Assembly: GCF_034376665.1 (NCBI RefSeq)
Contig: NZ_JAXMJI010000096.1
Span: 4,853-68,852, forward strand
Reading direction: 5' to 3'
Source of the DNA: Allopontixanthobacter sp034376665
GTDB taxonomy: Bacteria > Pseudomonadota > Alphaproteobacteria > Sphingomonadales > Sphingomonadaceae
DNA: 64,000 nucleotides
Shown: positions 24,559-32,157 of the stretch, one piece after another
Layout: each line of letters starts with the position of its first letter
Position numbering within the stretch: the first letter of the stretch is position 1
Position numbers and translations under genes: made by a program
The notes under the pieces: generated by a model
Told to the model about the DNA's origin: nothing
Database searches by the model: none
Seen by the model: only the letters and a program-made list of their open reading frames with translations

Positions 24559-26502
24559 TCAGGCTGGCGATGGGGCCAGTGGTGCGGCGACATAGCGTTC
24601 GGCGGTGTCGTCCAGCTTCGCGCATTCGGCAGGCAGATCATAGAGCGGCGCAAGTTCCTGTACGCAATCCGGCCACAGCCCGGTTTCCTTCCAGCAATCG
24701 TATAATCCCAGCCGCACGCAAACCTCCGCAAAGTGCACATCGCGGCGAAGGACTTCGCAATTGGGCATGAACAACCCGCTGGTTACCGCCGCATCGATCG
24801 CGGCACGGCCGTCGTTATCCGGGGTAAATTCGATCGGCCGTCCCTCGCGGATGGCAACCAGCAAATGCTCCATGGCCAGGTCCGCTTCCCCCATCGCCGC
24901 AGCCAGCCCGATATCGACCAGATAGCTGGTGGGGGCGCCGCGGTGAAGGAATTGCCCGACCGCCATCGCCCGGGTAGCCGGGTCCATTGCCGCTACGGCG
25001 CGCATGAACCCCACCAGCGCCTGCAAGGGCGGGATACCTTCGGTGTCCTGCGACGGTTCCGCAATCGATGCAGCACAATCGATATCGCCGTCGAAGATGG
25101 CAATCACGCCGCGGATGAAGCGGACGTAATTCGCATCAGCAAAGTCGTTCACGGCGCGCTCCGCCGTCGCAATTGCTTCCTCCGTTCGTCCGCTCGAGCG
25201 ATAAGCAATCGCCAGATCGCCCGCGATGGTCGGGCTAAGCGGATCGCGCTCGAACCGGGTGATCGAGAGTTCGAGCGAGCGCGTCAGATAACCAAGAGAA
25301 ATGAGGACGATGTTGTAAATCCCGGCAACCAGCTGGTTATCGGGAGCAAGCCCGTAAGCGCGTTCGGTCAACGCCAACTTCTCCGCGTGCTGGGCGAACG
25401 GTTGCTTGGTCATGGCCATCGCTGTCAGCGAGGTGGGACATTCTGGATCGAGTTCCAGTCCCCGCCGCGCGGCGGCGACCGCTGCTTCACCCTTGCGGTA
25501 AACGGCGAGCAAACCCCAGGCGTCGGCAAAATCGGGTGCCCTCGATACCGCCCGCGTCAGCAGATCGACGCATTTCGCCTGATCGGCCCAGGTGAGGTCC
25601 TGCAGGTAAATCGCCCGCGCGCGGAGATAGAAATCATAGGCCTCGGGATCGATCTTGGCTGACACTTCGGGGAAGAAGGTGGAATGAAGCGCAACCGCGA
25701 TCGCCTCGGAAATCTCGTCCTGCACCGCAAAGATGTCTTCCAGGTCACGATCGAAGCGATCGGCCCACAAAATGGTCTGCCCGGTGGCTTCGGTCAGATG
25801 GGCGGCGATCCGCACTTTCGTGCCCGCACGGCGGATCGATCCGTCCAGCACATGTGTGGCACCCAGCGCTGCCGCCGCTTTCGGTTTGTCCGTGCCGCGG
25901 AACTGGAAACTCGATGTCCGGCCGATCACGCGCAGTTTCGATCCACGCGATATGCGGCCCAGGATATCGTCGGACACCCCGTCGGAGAAAAACTCCATTT
26001 CCGAATCGCTCGACAAATTGTCGAATGGCAGCACCGCCAGCAAGGTTTCACGAAGTCGCGGCGAACTTGCGAGTTGTACTCTGCCGGCAGTCGCTGACAG
26101 CGTCATGCGCTCCATCCCGACTAATTCGCGTACATCGTTCAGAAAATTGAGCCACGCGCCGTCGCCGGAATCGCCCGCCCAATGGGCCAGCTCTGCGGTC
26201 TGAACCAGTTCGAACATGATCGGCCGGTCGCAAGGCTCGATCATGCAGGGGAGGAGGGTCTTGTTGCGGTCGGCCAGGGTCGCCTCGGCGCGGACCCAGC
26301 GCGATTCCACCGACTTTCTGGACCACAACACCACAACAGACTTGGCCTCGCGCAGCGCCTGCTCGGTAACCTGGTCGTAGGAATCCCCGGTGCGCAGACC
26401 GACATCCCACCAGACATCGAACCCCTCGCGCTCGAACCCTTCGGCGAACAGCTTCGCTTTCGCCTCGTCCTCGCGATTGTAGGATAGAAAAATGTCCGGC
26501 AC
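24559..26502 (-). CDS. TIR domain - TolB-like - TPR protein
   Basis: A 647-residue protein. Residues 1-130 are a TIR domain (DIFLSYNREDEAKAK; SRKSVESRWVRAEATLA, where Glu73 is a candidate for the NADase catalytic glutamate). Residues about 150-290 resemble the TolB-like/FlgO-type module (LLAVLPFDNLSSDSEMEFFSDGVSDDIL, GATHVLDGSIRRAGTKVRI) common in CadC- and adenylate-cyclase-linked sphingomonad proteins. The rest is TPR repeats. No membrane segment. It could be an NAD-cleaving defence effector or a signalling scaffold; there is no partner nuclease, STING or reverse transcriptase next to it. Confidence 0.88.
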   Translation of the reverse strand: MPDIFLSYNREDEAKAKLFAEGFEREGFDVWWDVGLRTGDSYDQVTEQALREAKSVVVLWSRKSVESRWVRAEATLADRNKTLLPCMIEPCDRPIMFELVQTAELAHWAGDSGDGAWLNFLNDVRELVGMERMTLSATAGRVQLASSPRLRETLLAVLPFDNLSSDSEMEFFSDGVSDDILGRISRGSKLRVIGRTSSFQFRGTDKPKAAAALGATHVLDGSIRRAGTKVRIAAHLTEATGQTILWADRFDRDLEDIFAVQDEISEAIAVALHSTFFPEVSAKIDPEAYDFYLRARAIYLQDLTWADQAKCVDLLTRAVSRAPDFADAWGLLAVYRKGEAAVAAARRGLELDPECPTSLTAMAMTKQPFAQHAEKLALTERAYGLAPDNQLVAGIYNIVLISLGYLTRSLELSITRFERDPLSPTIAGDLAIAYRSSGRTEEAIATAERAVNDFADANYVRFIRGVIAIFDGDIDCAASIAEPSQDTEGIPPLQALVGFMRAVAAMDPATRAMAVGQFLHRGAPTSYLVDIGLAAAMGEADLAMEHLLVAIREGRPIEFTPDNDGRAAIDAAVTSGLFMPNCEVLRRDVHFAEVCVRLGLYDCWKETGLWPDCVQELAPLYDLPAECAKLDDTAERYVAAPLAPSPA

Positions 26503-26698
26503 GCCCGAGTCCCCACTGGCACGGCGCCGATGGTTACAGAACCTGGTCTCGAACGTCGAATCTTACCTGCGCGCCCGAATCCCAGGTACGGCGGGTAGTA
26601 TCGGGCCCGGGTCGTCGGCAGGTCCAAAGAACAGTTGCCCCTGCAGCCGGAGGCCCCAAGAGGCTGCGGGTGAACCGATCGAAACGCCGCGCGCGCGA

Positions 26699-26734
26699 AA
26701 CGGTCGGACCGCAATCCCAAGCGATCCGACCGTT
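26699..26734 (-). terminator. Hairpin, possible terminator of the 26755-27606 gene
   Basis: A perfect 10-bp stem AACGGTCGGA / TCCGACCGTT (26699-26708 with 26725-26734) and a 16-base loop, 20 bases past the stop of the exported-protein gene on the reverse strand. The T-tract that follows is short (TTTCGC), so the call is tentative. Confidence 0.5.
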
Positions 26735-26754
26735 GGCTTCACCAGTTTACTGAA

Positions 26755-27606
26755 TTATTCGGTGTCGGCATCCTCGGCAGGTGCCTCGCTGGACGCGGAG
26801 CCACTTGCTTCGCCCGCGATCAGCGCGTTGCCGTTGGCGGAGAGACCGCTGGCGGGAAGGGTTGTCAGCCCATCCTGCGTCTGCACCACGATCTGCCGAA
26901 TTTGGCCACTGCGGGTGGCGACAATGTCGCGGACCGTGCCCAGCTGTGCACCCGAAGGTAGTTCGACTGGCATACCAGGAGCAACGGAGAACGCGCCATT
27001 GCCCTGGGCGGCACCGCTGCCGGCAAGTGCAAGGATACCGCCATCGGCCATGCCTGCACCCGACGCTGTCCCGCCGATAGCACCAGTTGTCGAACCTGCG
27101 GTATTGACGGCCTGTCCCGCCGTACCCGAGATCCGGTCGTGGACCCTTCCGACTGCCGGGGTTGCGAGATTGCGGACATTGGTCGCGGCGGCCCGTGCAT
27201 CGCCAGCGCGCCCCTTAGCGGCGTTCATCACGGTGTCGGTGCCCAAAAGCTGCCCGTTGGCGCTGCCCGAGCCGGACGCAGCGGCCGAGCCCGACGCGTT
27301 GCCCGAGGCATCGCCGGCCGGCGTAGCGAGAAGCTGGCTGGTCGCCGGCTCCAGACTGGCGTCGACGCTTCGGTCAACCGCGACACTACCTGACCTACGG
27401 TCTACATTCTGGTTACCGCGCGTGGCAGCATTGCCGCGCAGCGTGCTGCGCGTGGTCGAACGTATGGTTTCGCCCGGTGCACGCAACGTCGAGCCGATCG
27501 AGCTGTTGAGCGCTCCAGTGACGCCGCCACCGCCGCCAAGCAGCTGAGCCTGGGCGGGAGCAGCAAAAAGGGTGAGGGCCGAAGCGGTAAGGAGGAGATG
27601 TTTCAT
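26755..27606 (-). CDS. Exported Ala/Gly/Ser-rich protein with PRC-barrel-like C-terminus
   Basis: A 283-residue secreted protein. The signal peptide is MKHLLLTASALTLFAAPAQA with AAGGAA 7 bases before the ATG. The middle is low-complexity Gly/Ala/Ser/Asn. The C-terminal part (GAQLGTVRDIVATRSGQIRQ, then TLPASGLSANGNALI) has the look of a PRC-barrel (G-x-V-x-D-I hinge), by eye only. The gene follows the subtilase on the same strand but has its own upstream element matching the local sigma-factor motif, so it belongs to that regulon by prediction. Function unknown. Confidence 0.78.
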   Translation of the reverse strand: MKHLLLTASALTLFAAPAQAQLLGGGGGVTGALNSSIGSTLRAPGETIRSTTRSTLRGNAATRGNQNVDRRSGSVAVDRSVDASLEPATSQLLATPAGDASGNASGSAAASGSGSANGQLLGTDTVMNAAKGRAGDARAAATNVRNLATPAVGRVHDRISGTAGQAVNTAGSTTGAIGGTASGAGMADGGILALAGSGAAQGNGAFSVAPGMPVELPSGAQLGTVRDIVATRSGQIRQIVVQTQDGLTTLPASGLSANGNALIAGEASGSASSEAPAEDADTE

Positions 27607-27662
27607 TGTCAGTTCCTTTTCATCTGCGGATGCGGGGTTGGGGTGGGTGCATCCGCTCGAAA

Positions 27663-27694
27663 GGAAAACGGGCGGGTTCCGGTGTTTAATCCAT
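27663..27694 (-). promoter_or_regulatory. ECF-type promoter (copy 1) upstream of the exported-protein gene
   Basis: On the reverse strand: ATGGATTA (27694-27687), 16 bases, CGTTTTCC (27670-27663). Same order and spacing as the elements at 28981, 28985-29016 and 30705-30736. The predicted start site is about 50 bases from the ATG at 27606. Confidence 0.68.
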
Positions 27695-27710
27695 TCTGCT
27701 TGAAAAAATT

Positions 27711-28946
27711 CTAGCGGCCAGTGCACGTGCCGCAGACGAGGCCGTTCCCAAAGGTATCGTCGCGGCCCTGGGCGCCAAGATCCACCGCCTCGCTATCGAG
27801 CGCGCTGCGCCAATTGCGCCCTTGTCCGATCGCCAACGCAGCGCGCGCCGCCACCAGCGGGGCCGCAAAGGATGTGCCGCGCAGCGCGATGCGCTTGCCC
27901 CGTGCGTTCCGTCCGAAAATGTCCGCTCCGGGCGCGGCATAGTCGAGATGCAATGCGCGGCCCGCCTCGATCAGCGCACGGCGCTTGCCGTCCACTCCGG
28001 TCACCGCCACCACGCCTTTATAGGATGCGGGATAGGCCGGCGGTGCCGCCGGACCGTCATTGCCGACGGCGGCGACGATAATTACGCCGCCGCGCTGTGC
28101 CGCGCCGATGGCCCGTTCAAGCACAGGGTTGCGCGGTCCCACCAGGCTGATCGTCACGACCTTGCTTCCGCGCGACACCAGCCAGCCCAGCCCTCTGGCT
28201 ATGGCGAGGGCATTGCCGCCCGCCTTGTCGGTCCCATAGACATCTGCGACGCGGACCGTGCTGGCGCCCGCAGAAGCTAGCAAAGATGCGACCGAGCTGC
28301 CGTGATGGCTGGGATAGGGCGCACCCGCCGCGAAACCGCGGATCTCGAGCACTTTTACCGCTTGCCCAGGGGCACCGTCGATCATCCCGACAGGCACAGC
28401 GACGCTGGGCGAGCCTTGGGCGGAGAGTGCCACAACAGCGGTATTCACCGTACCCGCCTCGGTATGGATATGGTCGGCACTGATTTCTGCCTGCGGCAAC
28501 AGCGCGGAAAGCGCCTGCTCTGCATCCGCGAGCTTCATGCCTGCGGGTACGCCAACGCGCATTACCGAAAGATCGAGACCCTCAAGCTGCTCCTCGGACA
28601 GAAGCCGAAATCCTGCTGCCAGAGCAGGGTCAAGTTCTCGCAGAGATGCATCCATGACCAGCAACTCACCATGCCGGGCCGGGTCTCCGCGCGCATCGCG
28701 CTCGACGATGCCCGGATTGCGGCGGACGAGACGATCGATCGCGCGGAGCCGGTCGCGTGCCAGCCGTTCGGCCGTCCGCTGCACCGATGTGTTGGTTTCG
28801 TCCAGTCCATCGATGATGCCATCAACTATGGGCGGGACGCCCGGAACCGAGGCGCGCGGAACGGCGACGCCGGGCAAGGCGATCTGCGCAGCAAGCGGCG
28901 CGGCTATCACTGCCAGTGCGGCCGAAAACAGGAAATATGCACGCAT
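27711..28946 (-). CDS. Secreted subtilisin-family (S8) serine protease
   Basis: A 411-residue protein with a signal peptide (cleavage near residue 21) and the S8 catalytic set: Asp190 in VGMIDGAPG, His214/215 in PSHHGSSVASLL, oxyanion Asn296 in AAVGNDGPAAPP and Ser359 in RGTSFAAPLVA. Residues 30-175 form a propeptide-like segment. It should act in the periplasm or outside the cell. It is divergent from the ECF sigma gene, the two sharing an overlapping promoter region; co-regulation with an anti-sigma factor suggests a role in envelope stress or signal-dependent proteolysis. It ends with a Cys pair (CGTC). Confidence 0.92.
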   Translation of the reverse strand: MRAYFLFSAALAVIAAPLAAQIALPGVAVPRASVPGVPPIVDGIIDGLDETNTSVQRTAERLARDRLRAIDRLVRRNPGIVERDARGDPARHGELLVMDASLRELDPALAAGFRLLSEEQLEGLDLSVMRVGVPAGMKLADAEQALSALLPQAEISADHIHTEAGTVNTAVVALSAQGSPSVAVPVGMIDGAPGQAVKVLEIRGFAAGAPYPSHHGSSVASLLASAGASTVRVADVYGTDKAGGNALAIARGLGWLVSRGSKVVTISLVGPRNPVLERAIGAAQRGGVIIVAAVGNDGPAAPPAYPASYKGVVAVTGVDGKRRALIEAGRALHLDYAAPGADIFGRNARGKRIALRGTSFAAPLVAARAALAIGQGRNWRSALDSEAVDLGAQGRDDTFGNGLVCGTCTGR

Positions 28947-28980
28947 TGAACTCTCGCTTATTCAACCAATCGCATTAAGC

Positions 28981-29012
28981 ATGGATGAAACGTATCCACT
29001 CGTCCGTTTAAT
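28981..29012 (+). promoter_or_regulatory. ECF-type promoter (copy 2) for sigma/anti-sigma
   Basis: ATGGATGA (28981-28988), 16 bases, CGTTTAAT (29005-29012), same spacing as the other copies. The predicted transcription start near 29018 leaves about 35 bases to the TTG start of the sigma gene, or only about 13 to a CTG start. Implies positive autoregulation. Confidence 0.68.
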
Positions 29013-29016
29013 TCAT
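28985..29016 (-). promoter_or_regulatory. ECF-type promoter (copy 3) for the subtilase, overlapping copy 2
   Basis: On the reverse strand: ATGAATTA (29016-29009), 16 bases, CGTTTCAT (28992-28985). It overlaps the sigma-gene promoter almost completely because the sequence is a near-palindrome. The predicted start is about 30 bases upstream of the protease ATG. Confidence 0.63.
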
Positions 29017-29054
29017 GGAAGGCAGAGGCGCTGAGCGAAACGTTCGAGAAAGAC

Positions 29055-29519
29055 TTGCTGGCCTTGCTACCCCGGTTGCGCCGTTTCGCGATCGGGTTGG
29101 CCGGCAACCCGTTCGACGGTGACGATCTTTGCCAGATGAGTCTCGAGCGCGCCCTCGCCAATCGTTCCAGATGGACGGAAGGCACACGGCTCGACAGTTG
29201 GATGTATCGGATCATGCGCAATATCTGGATCGATGAAGGCCGGAAAACCACCCGTAGCTTGCAGACCTTCGTGGCCGAAGAGGCCGGAGCGGGGGTGGGC
29301 GGCGATGGCGCACAGGAGTTCCGGGTCGAGCTGTCCAATGTGGACCGCGCGATGCAGAAGCTGCCCGAAGATCAGCGTGAAGCTGTCCTGCTCGTGATGG
29401 TTGAACGCTATGCTTACAAGGAAGCCGCCGAGATTGTCGGCTGCCCGGTGGGTACGCTCAACTCGCGGCTGGTGCGCGGGCGCGACGCGTTGATGGCCAT
29501 GCTGGGAGAGGATTCGTGA
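29055..29519 (+). CDS. ECF RNA polymerase sigma factor
   Basis: A 154-residue group 4 sigma factor made of region 2 (DDLCQMSLERALANRSRW, RLDSWMYRIMRNIWIDEGRK) and region 4 (LPEDQREAVLLVMVERYAYKEAAEIVGCPVGTLNSRLVRGRDAL). No ATG or GTG precedes region 2 after the in-frame stop at 28986, so the start is TTG at 29055 or CTG at 29031, the latter giving LSETFEKDLLALLPRLRR and a better N-terminus with an AGAGG-like site. It overlaps the anti-sigma gene (GTGA). It presumably directs transcription from the four matching promoter elements nearby, including its own. Confidence 0.9.
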   Translation: MLALLPRLRRFAIGLAGNPFDGDDLCQMSLERALANRSRWTEGTRLDSWMYRIMRNIWIDEGRKTTRSLQTFVAEEAGAGVGGDGAQEFRVELSNVDRAMQKLPEDQREAVLLVMVERYAYKEAAEIVGCPVGTLNSRLVRGRDALMAMLGEDS

Positions 29520-30214
29520 CGATTACGCCCGAAGAAATCGCCGCTTTCGCCGACGGGCAGCTCTCTGCCGAGCGTGAGAGCGAAGTGGCTGCTGCGGCGG
29601 CCCGCGATCCCGATATCGCACGTCAGGTTGAACGGCACCGTGCGCTCCGGAACAGGCTGGCGGGCCATTATGCGCCGATCATTGACCAACCCGTCCCCGA
29701 CCGGCTTACTGCCATGCTCGCGCAGCCGCAGACGGCCGAAGTGGTCGATTTCGGTGCTGCGTATGAGCAGCGCGAAGCACGGCGCCGTATCCCGCGCTGG
29801 GGCTGGATTGCCGGCCCCGCCCTGGCGGCATCCCTGGCGCTTGCGGTGATTCTGCCGCGCTCCGGCGACGATGCCTCTCCCTATGCAAATGCGCAGCTCG
29901 CATCGGTACTCGACGCGCGCCTGGTGGCCGATCAGGCTCCTGGGGCGGATATGCGGATTCTGCTGTCGTTCCGCAGCGATCAGGGCCGCTTCTGCCGCGC
30001 CTTCAGCGGCAGCGAGGGCGGCGGCATCGCCTGCCGCGACGATCAGGGCTGGAAACTCGAATCCCTCGGCGAAGGCAGTGAAGGTGCCGCCACGCAATAC
30101 CGGATGGCCGGCGCTGGCGATGCAGAAATCCTCGCCCTTGCTCAGGAGATGGCTGCTGGTCCGGCCCTCGATCAGCAGGGCGAACAAGCCGCGCGGGCGC
30201 GGGGCTGGCGGTAA
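29516..30214 (+). CDS. Transmembrane anti-sigma factor
   Basis: A 232-residue protein. The cytoplasmic N-terminus (EEIAAFADGQLSAERESEVAA) is the usual sigma-binding fold of membrane anti-sigma factors. It lacks a HxxxCxxC zinc motif, so it is not a ZAS-type redox sensor. One transmembrane helix spans about 95-114. The periplasmic part (115-232) contains two Cys (FCRAF, IACRDD) that could form a disulfide. GTG start overlapping the sigma stop, so the pair is made together. It should hold the sigma factor until an envelope signal arrives. Confidence 0.87.
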   Translation: MTITPEEIAAFADGQLSAERESEVAAAAARDPDIARQVERHRALRNRLAGHYAPIIDQPVPDRLTAMLAQPQTAEVVDFGAAYEQREARRRIPRWGWIAGPALAASLALAVILPRSGDDASPYANAQLASVLDARLVADQAPGADMRILLSFRSDQGRFCRAFSGSEGGGIACRDDQGWKLESLGEGSEGAATQYRMAGAGDAEILALAQEMAAGPALDQQGEQAARARGWR

Positions 30215-30242
30215 ACTTTTCGACTGCAGACAGGCACAAGAA

Positions 30243-30269
30243 AAGGACCGGTCGGTCTGACCGGTCCTT
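30243..30269 (-). terminator. Hairpin terminator between convergent genes
   Basis: An 11-bp perfect stem AAGGACCGGTC / GACCGGTCCTT with a 5-base loop. Read on the reverse strand it is followed by TTTTCTTG, fitting termination of the exported-protein gene that ends at 30316; on the forward strand it lies 28 bases after the anti-sigma stop with a weaker tail. Confidence 0.7.
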
Positions 30270-30315
30270 CCTGCAGCCGTGGATGCGCCAGAAGCGCCGA
30301 GATAACTGTCTTCGC

Positions 30316-30660
30316 TCAATCCACGAAAAAGACCTGGCCCATTCGGTAACCGCGCTCGGCCATTTCCTCGATATAGTCGTACCGCTCGTGCTTCAGTTCG
30401 CGAGCGTATTCTTCCCATGCATCGCGATTGTCCTCCATATCGCTCGCGCGGCGCAAATCGCTGGTAAGTTCCTTCTGCGCTTCGGTCACGTCAATGCGGT
30501 AATCGAACCACAGGCTGTTCTCGATCCCGGCGATCGGGGCGGTAAGGATGAGTGCTTCCTCGGCGCGGGCCATCTGCTCTTCTTGCAAGATGGGCACGGC
30601 GGCCGCCCCGACGGTGGCGAGGCCCAGAGTGAAAATCGAAAGCGGAAAATAGTTCTTCAT
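30316..30660 (-). CDS. Small exported protein of unknown function
   Basis: A 114-residue protein with an N-terminal signal sequence (MKNYFPLSIFTLGLATVGAA) and a GGAG site 6 bases upstream of the ATG. The mature part is charged and helical-looking (ALILTAPIAGIENSLWFDYRID; DNRDAWEEYARELKHERYDY), ending MGQVFFVD. No Cys, no domain recognised. Its upstream region has a copy of the local sigma-factor promoter motif, so it is a predicted regulon member. Confidence 0.8.
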   Translation of the reverse strand: MKNYFPLSIFTLGLATVGAAAVPILQEEQMARAEEALILTAPIAGIENSLWFDYRIDVTEAQKELTSDLRRASDMEDNRDAWEEYARELKHERYDYIEEMAERGYRMGQVFFVD

Positions 30661-30704
30661 GTTTTTCTCCATGGTTGTCCGGTGCCCTTGCAACCGGCTT
30701 GAAT

Positions 30705-30736
30705 GGAGAACGGACGAGCCTGTTCGCATAATCCAT
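30705..30736 (-). promoter_or_regulatory. ECF-type promoter (copy 4) upstream of the 30316-30660 gene
   Basis: On the reverse strand: ATGGATTA (30736-30729), 16 bases, CGTTCTCC (30712-30705). The bases after it (ATTCAAGC) also resemble copy 1 (TTTCGAGC). About 45 bases upstream of the ATG. Confidence 0.68.
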
Positions 30737-30798
30737 GTTTCAGGAAAATTTTGATCCGAAAACCGCCGACCGGGTAGCCAATTGGCGTGGAATTGCCG

Positions 30799-32151
30799 TC
30801 AATCGGCCATCGCAAGCTGTGCCCCGGCATCGAGCCCGTAGATATCGCTGCGGAAGGCAATTCCATCCGACGTCGGCATCGCCGTGATATAGGTAATGTA
30901 AACCGGCACGATCTCGGGCAATTCGATCCGTTGTTCGGCCCGCTTGCCGGGCCTGGGCAAGGCTTTGCCCAAAAGCCATCGGCCCAATCGATCCGCGTCC
31001 TCCACCCGCACGCAACCGGAACTGAGTTGCCGCTGGTCTGCCTTCAACAACTGCCGGTCGGGCGTATCGTGAAGATAGATACCCTGGGCGTTGGGAAACT
31101 CGAATTTCACTTTGCCCATGAAATTGCTGCCGCCTGGCTTCTGCCGGACGCGAACGGTCTGCGCACCTGCTGCAACGGCGTGCCAATTGATCTTCCGTGG
31201 GTCGAGGCGCGCAGGTTTCTCGCCGTAATCGGACAAGACTTCGTAGCCGCGGTCTTTCAGGTAACCGACACCCAGATCGACAACATTTGTCGCGATATTC
31301 TGTTGAACCAGATCGGGCGGGATATTCCAGTAAGGGTTGACTATGGCGTGACGGATGAAGCCCGCCATCATCGGAGTGGGCATTTCCGGCTTGCCGACCA
31401 CGACCCGCATCGAATCCACGGCCTCACCGTTCTCATACATCCACAAGGTAGAGCCTGCCGCATCGACCAGCACGTATCGTCCGTCGCTATGGGCAGGGAG
31501 CGCCCTGATCCGTGCAAGATTTTCCCAGATCACGCGGCGTTGCTGCGCAGAATAATCGCGAGTGTCCATCGCATCGCGCAGAGGAGCGTAAAGGGGATGC
31601 ATCCAGCCCATCCTGGCGACATAGTCTTCCAGCGAATCCGCCGAAGACGCAGCCTGCAAGGCGTACGCGGGTGTTGGGACGGCAGGCCCGAGGGCCTTCG
31701 TCTCCCAGATCATGTCGGGAACGGGTAAGTTGCGCGTTGCGCGGACATATTGGGCGAACAGCCGCGAAGCCTCGATTTCGGCGGCAGCAATGTCTTCCGC
31801 ATCGCCCTTTGCGGCCCGCTTCAGGTCGCGGCGCAGATCCTTGGTGCGCAGTTTGCGCGCAGTCTTCCGGTCAAGCCCGTCGAACTGCGCAGTGTCGAGA
31901 CGGTCGAGCAAGACGCCCACTGCCGGGTTCGCCTGACCCTTCTCCTCAAGCCACAGCGGGCGGAAGTTTCGGGCTGCATAGAAAAGTCGCAGGTCGTCCG
32001 ACTCCGAAGCGATCTCGCGCTCCAGGACCGAGAGTGCCTGTTTCTGTGCTGCGGCCGGTGCGGGTACGGCTATCGCTAGCAACGCACCCGCAGCCAATAT
32101 GGGGATCACGAGCTTCAGGGCACCAAACAGCTTCTCCGCAATCCCTCGCAT
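30799..32151 (-). CDS. L,D-transpeptidase (YcbB-like)
   Basis: A 450-residue periplasmic peptidoglycan cross-linking enzyme. A signal peptide (ILAAGALLAIAVPAPAAA) is followed by a peptidoglycan-binding-like helical region and the YkuD catalytic domain, with IYLHDTP and SSGCVRVED (nucleophile Cys near residue 380). It forms 3-3 cross-links or attaches proteins to peptidoglycan. It starts 6 bases after the stop of the glycine-zipper lipoprotein gene, so the two are very likely one transcription unit under that gene's promoter. Confidence 0.9.
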   Translation of the reverse strand: MRGIAEKLFGALKLVIPILAAGALLAIAVPAPAAAQKQALSVLEREIASESDDLRLFYAARNFRPLWLEEKGQANPAVGVLLDRLDTAQFDGLDRKTARKLRTKDLRRDLKRAAKGDAEDIAAAEIEASRLFAQYVRATRNLPVPDMIWETKALGPAVPTPAYALQAASSADSLEDYVARMGWMHPLYAPLRDAMDTRDYSAQQRRVIWENLARIRALPAHSDGRYVLVDAAGSTLWMYENGEAVDSMRVVVGKPEMPTPMMAGFIRHAIVNPYWNIPPDLVQQNIATNVVDLGVGYLKDRGYEVLSDYGEKPARLDPRKINWHAVAAGAQTVRVRQKPGGSNFMGKVKFEFPNAQGIYLHDTPDRQLLKADQRQLSSGCVRVEDADRLGRWLLGKALPRPGKRAEQRIELPEIVPVYITYITAMPTSDGIAFRSDIYGLDAGAQLAMAD

Positions 32152-32157
32152 TTGATG

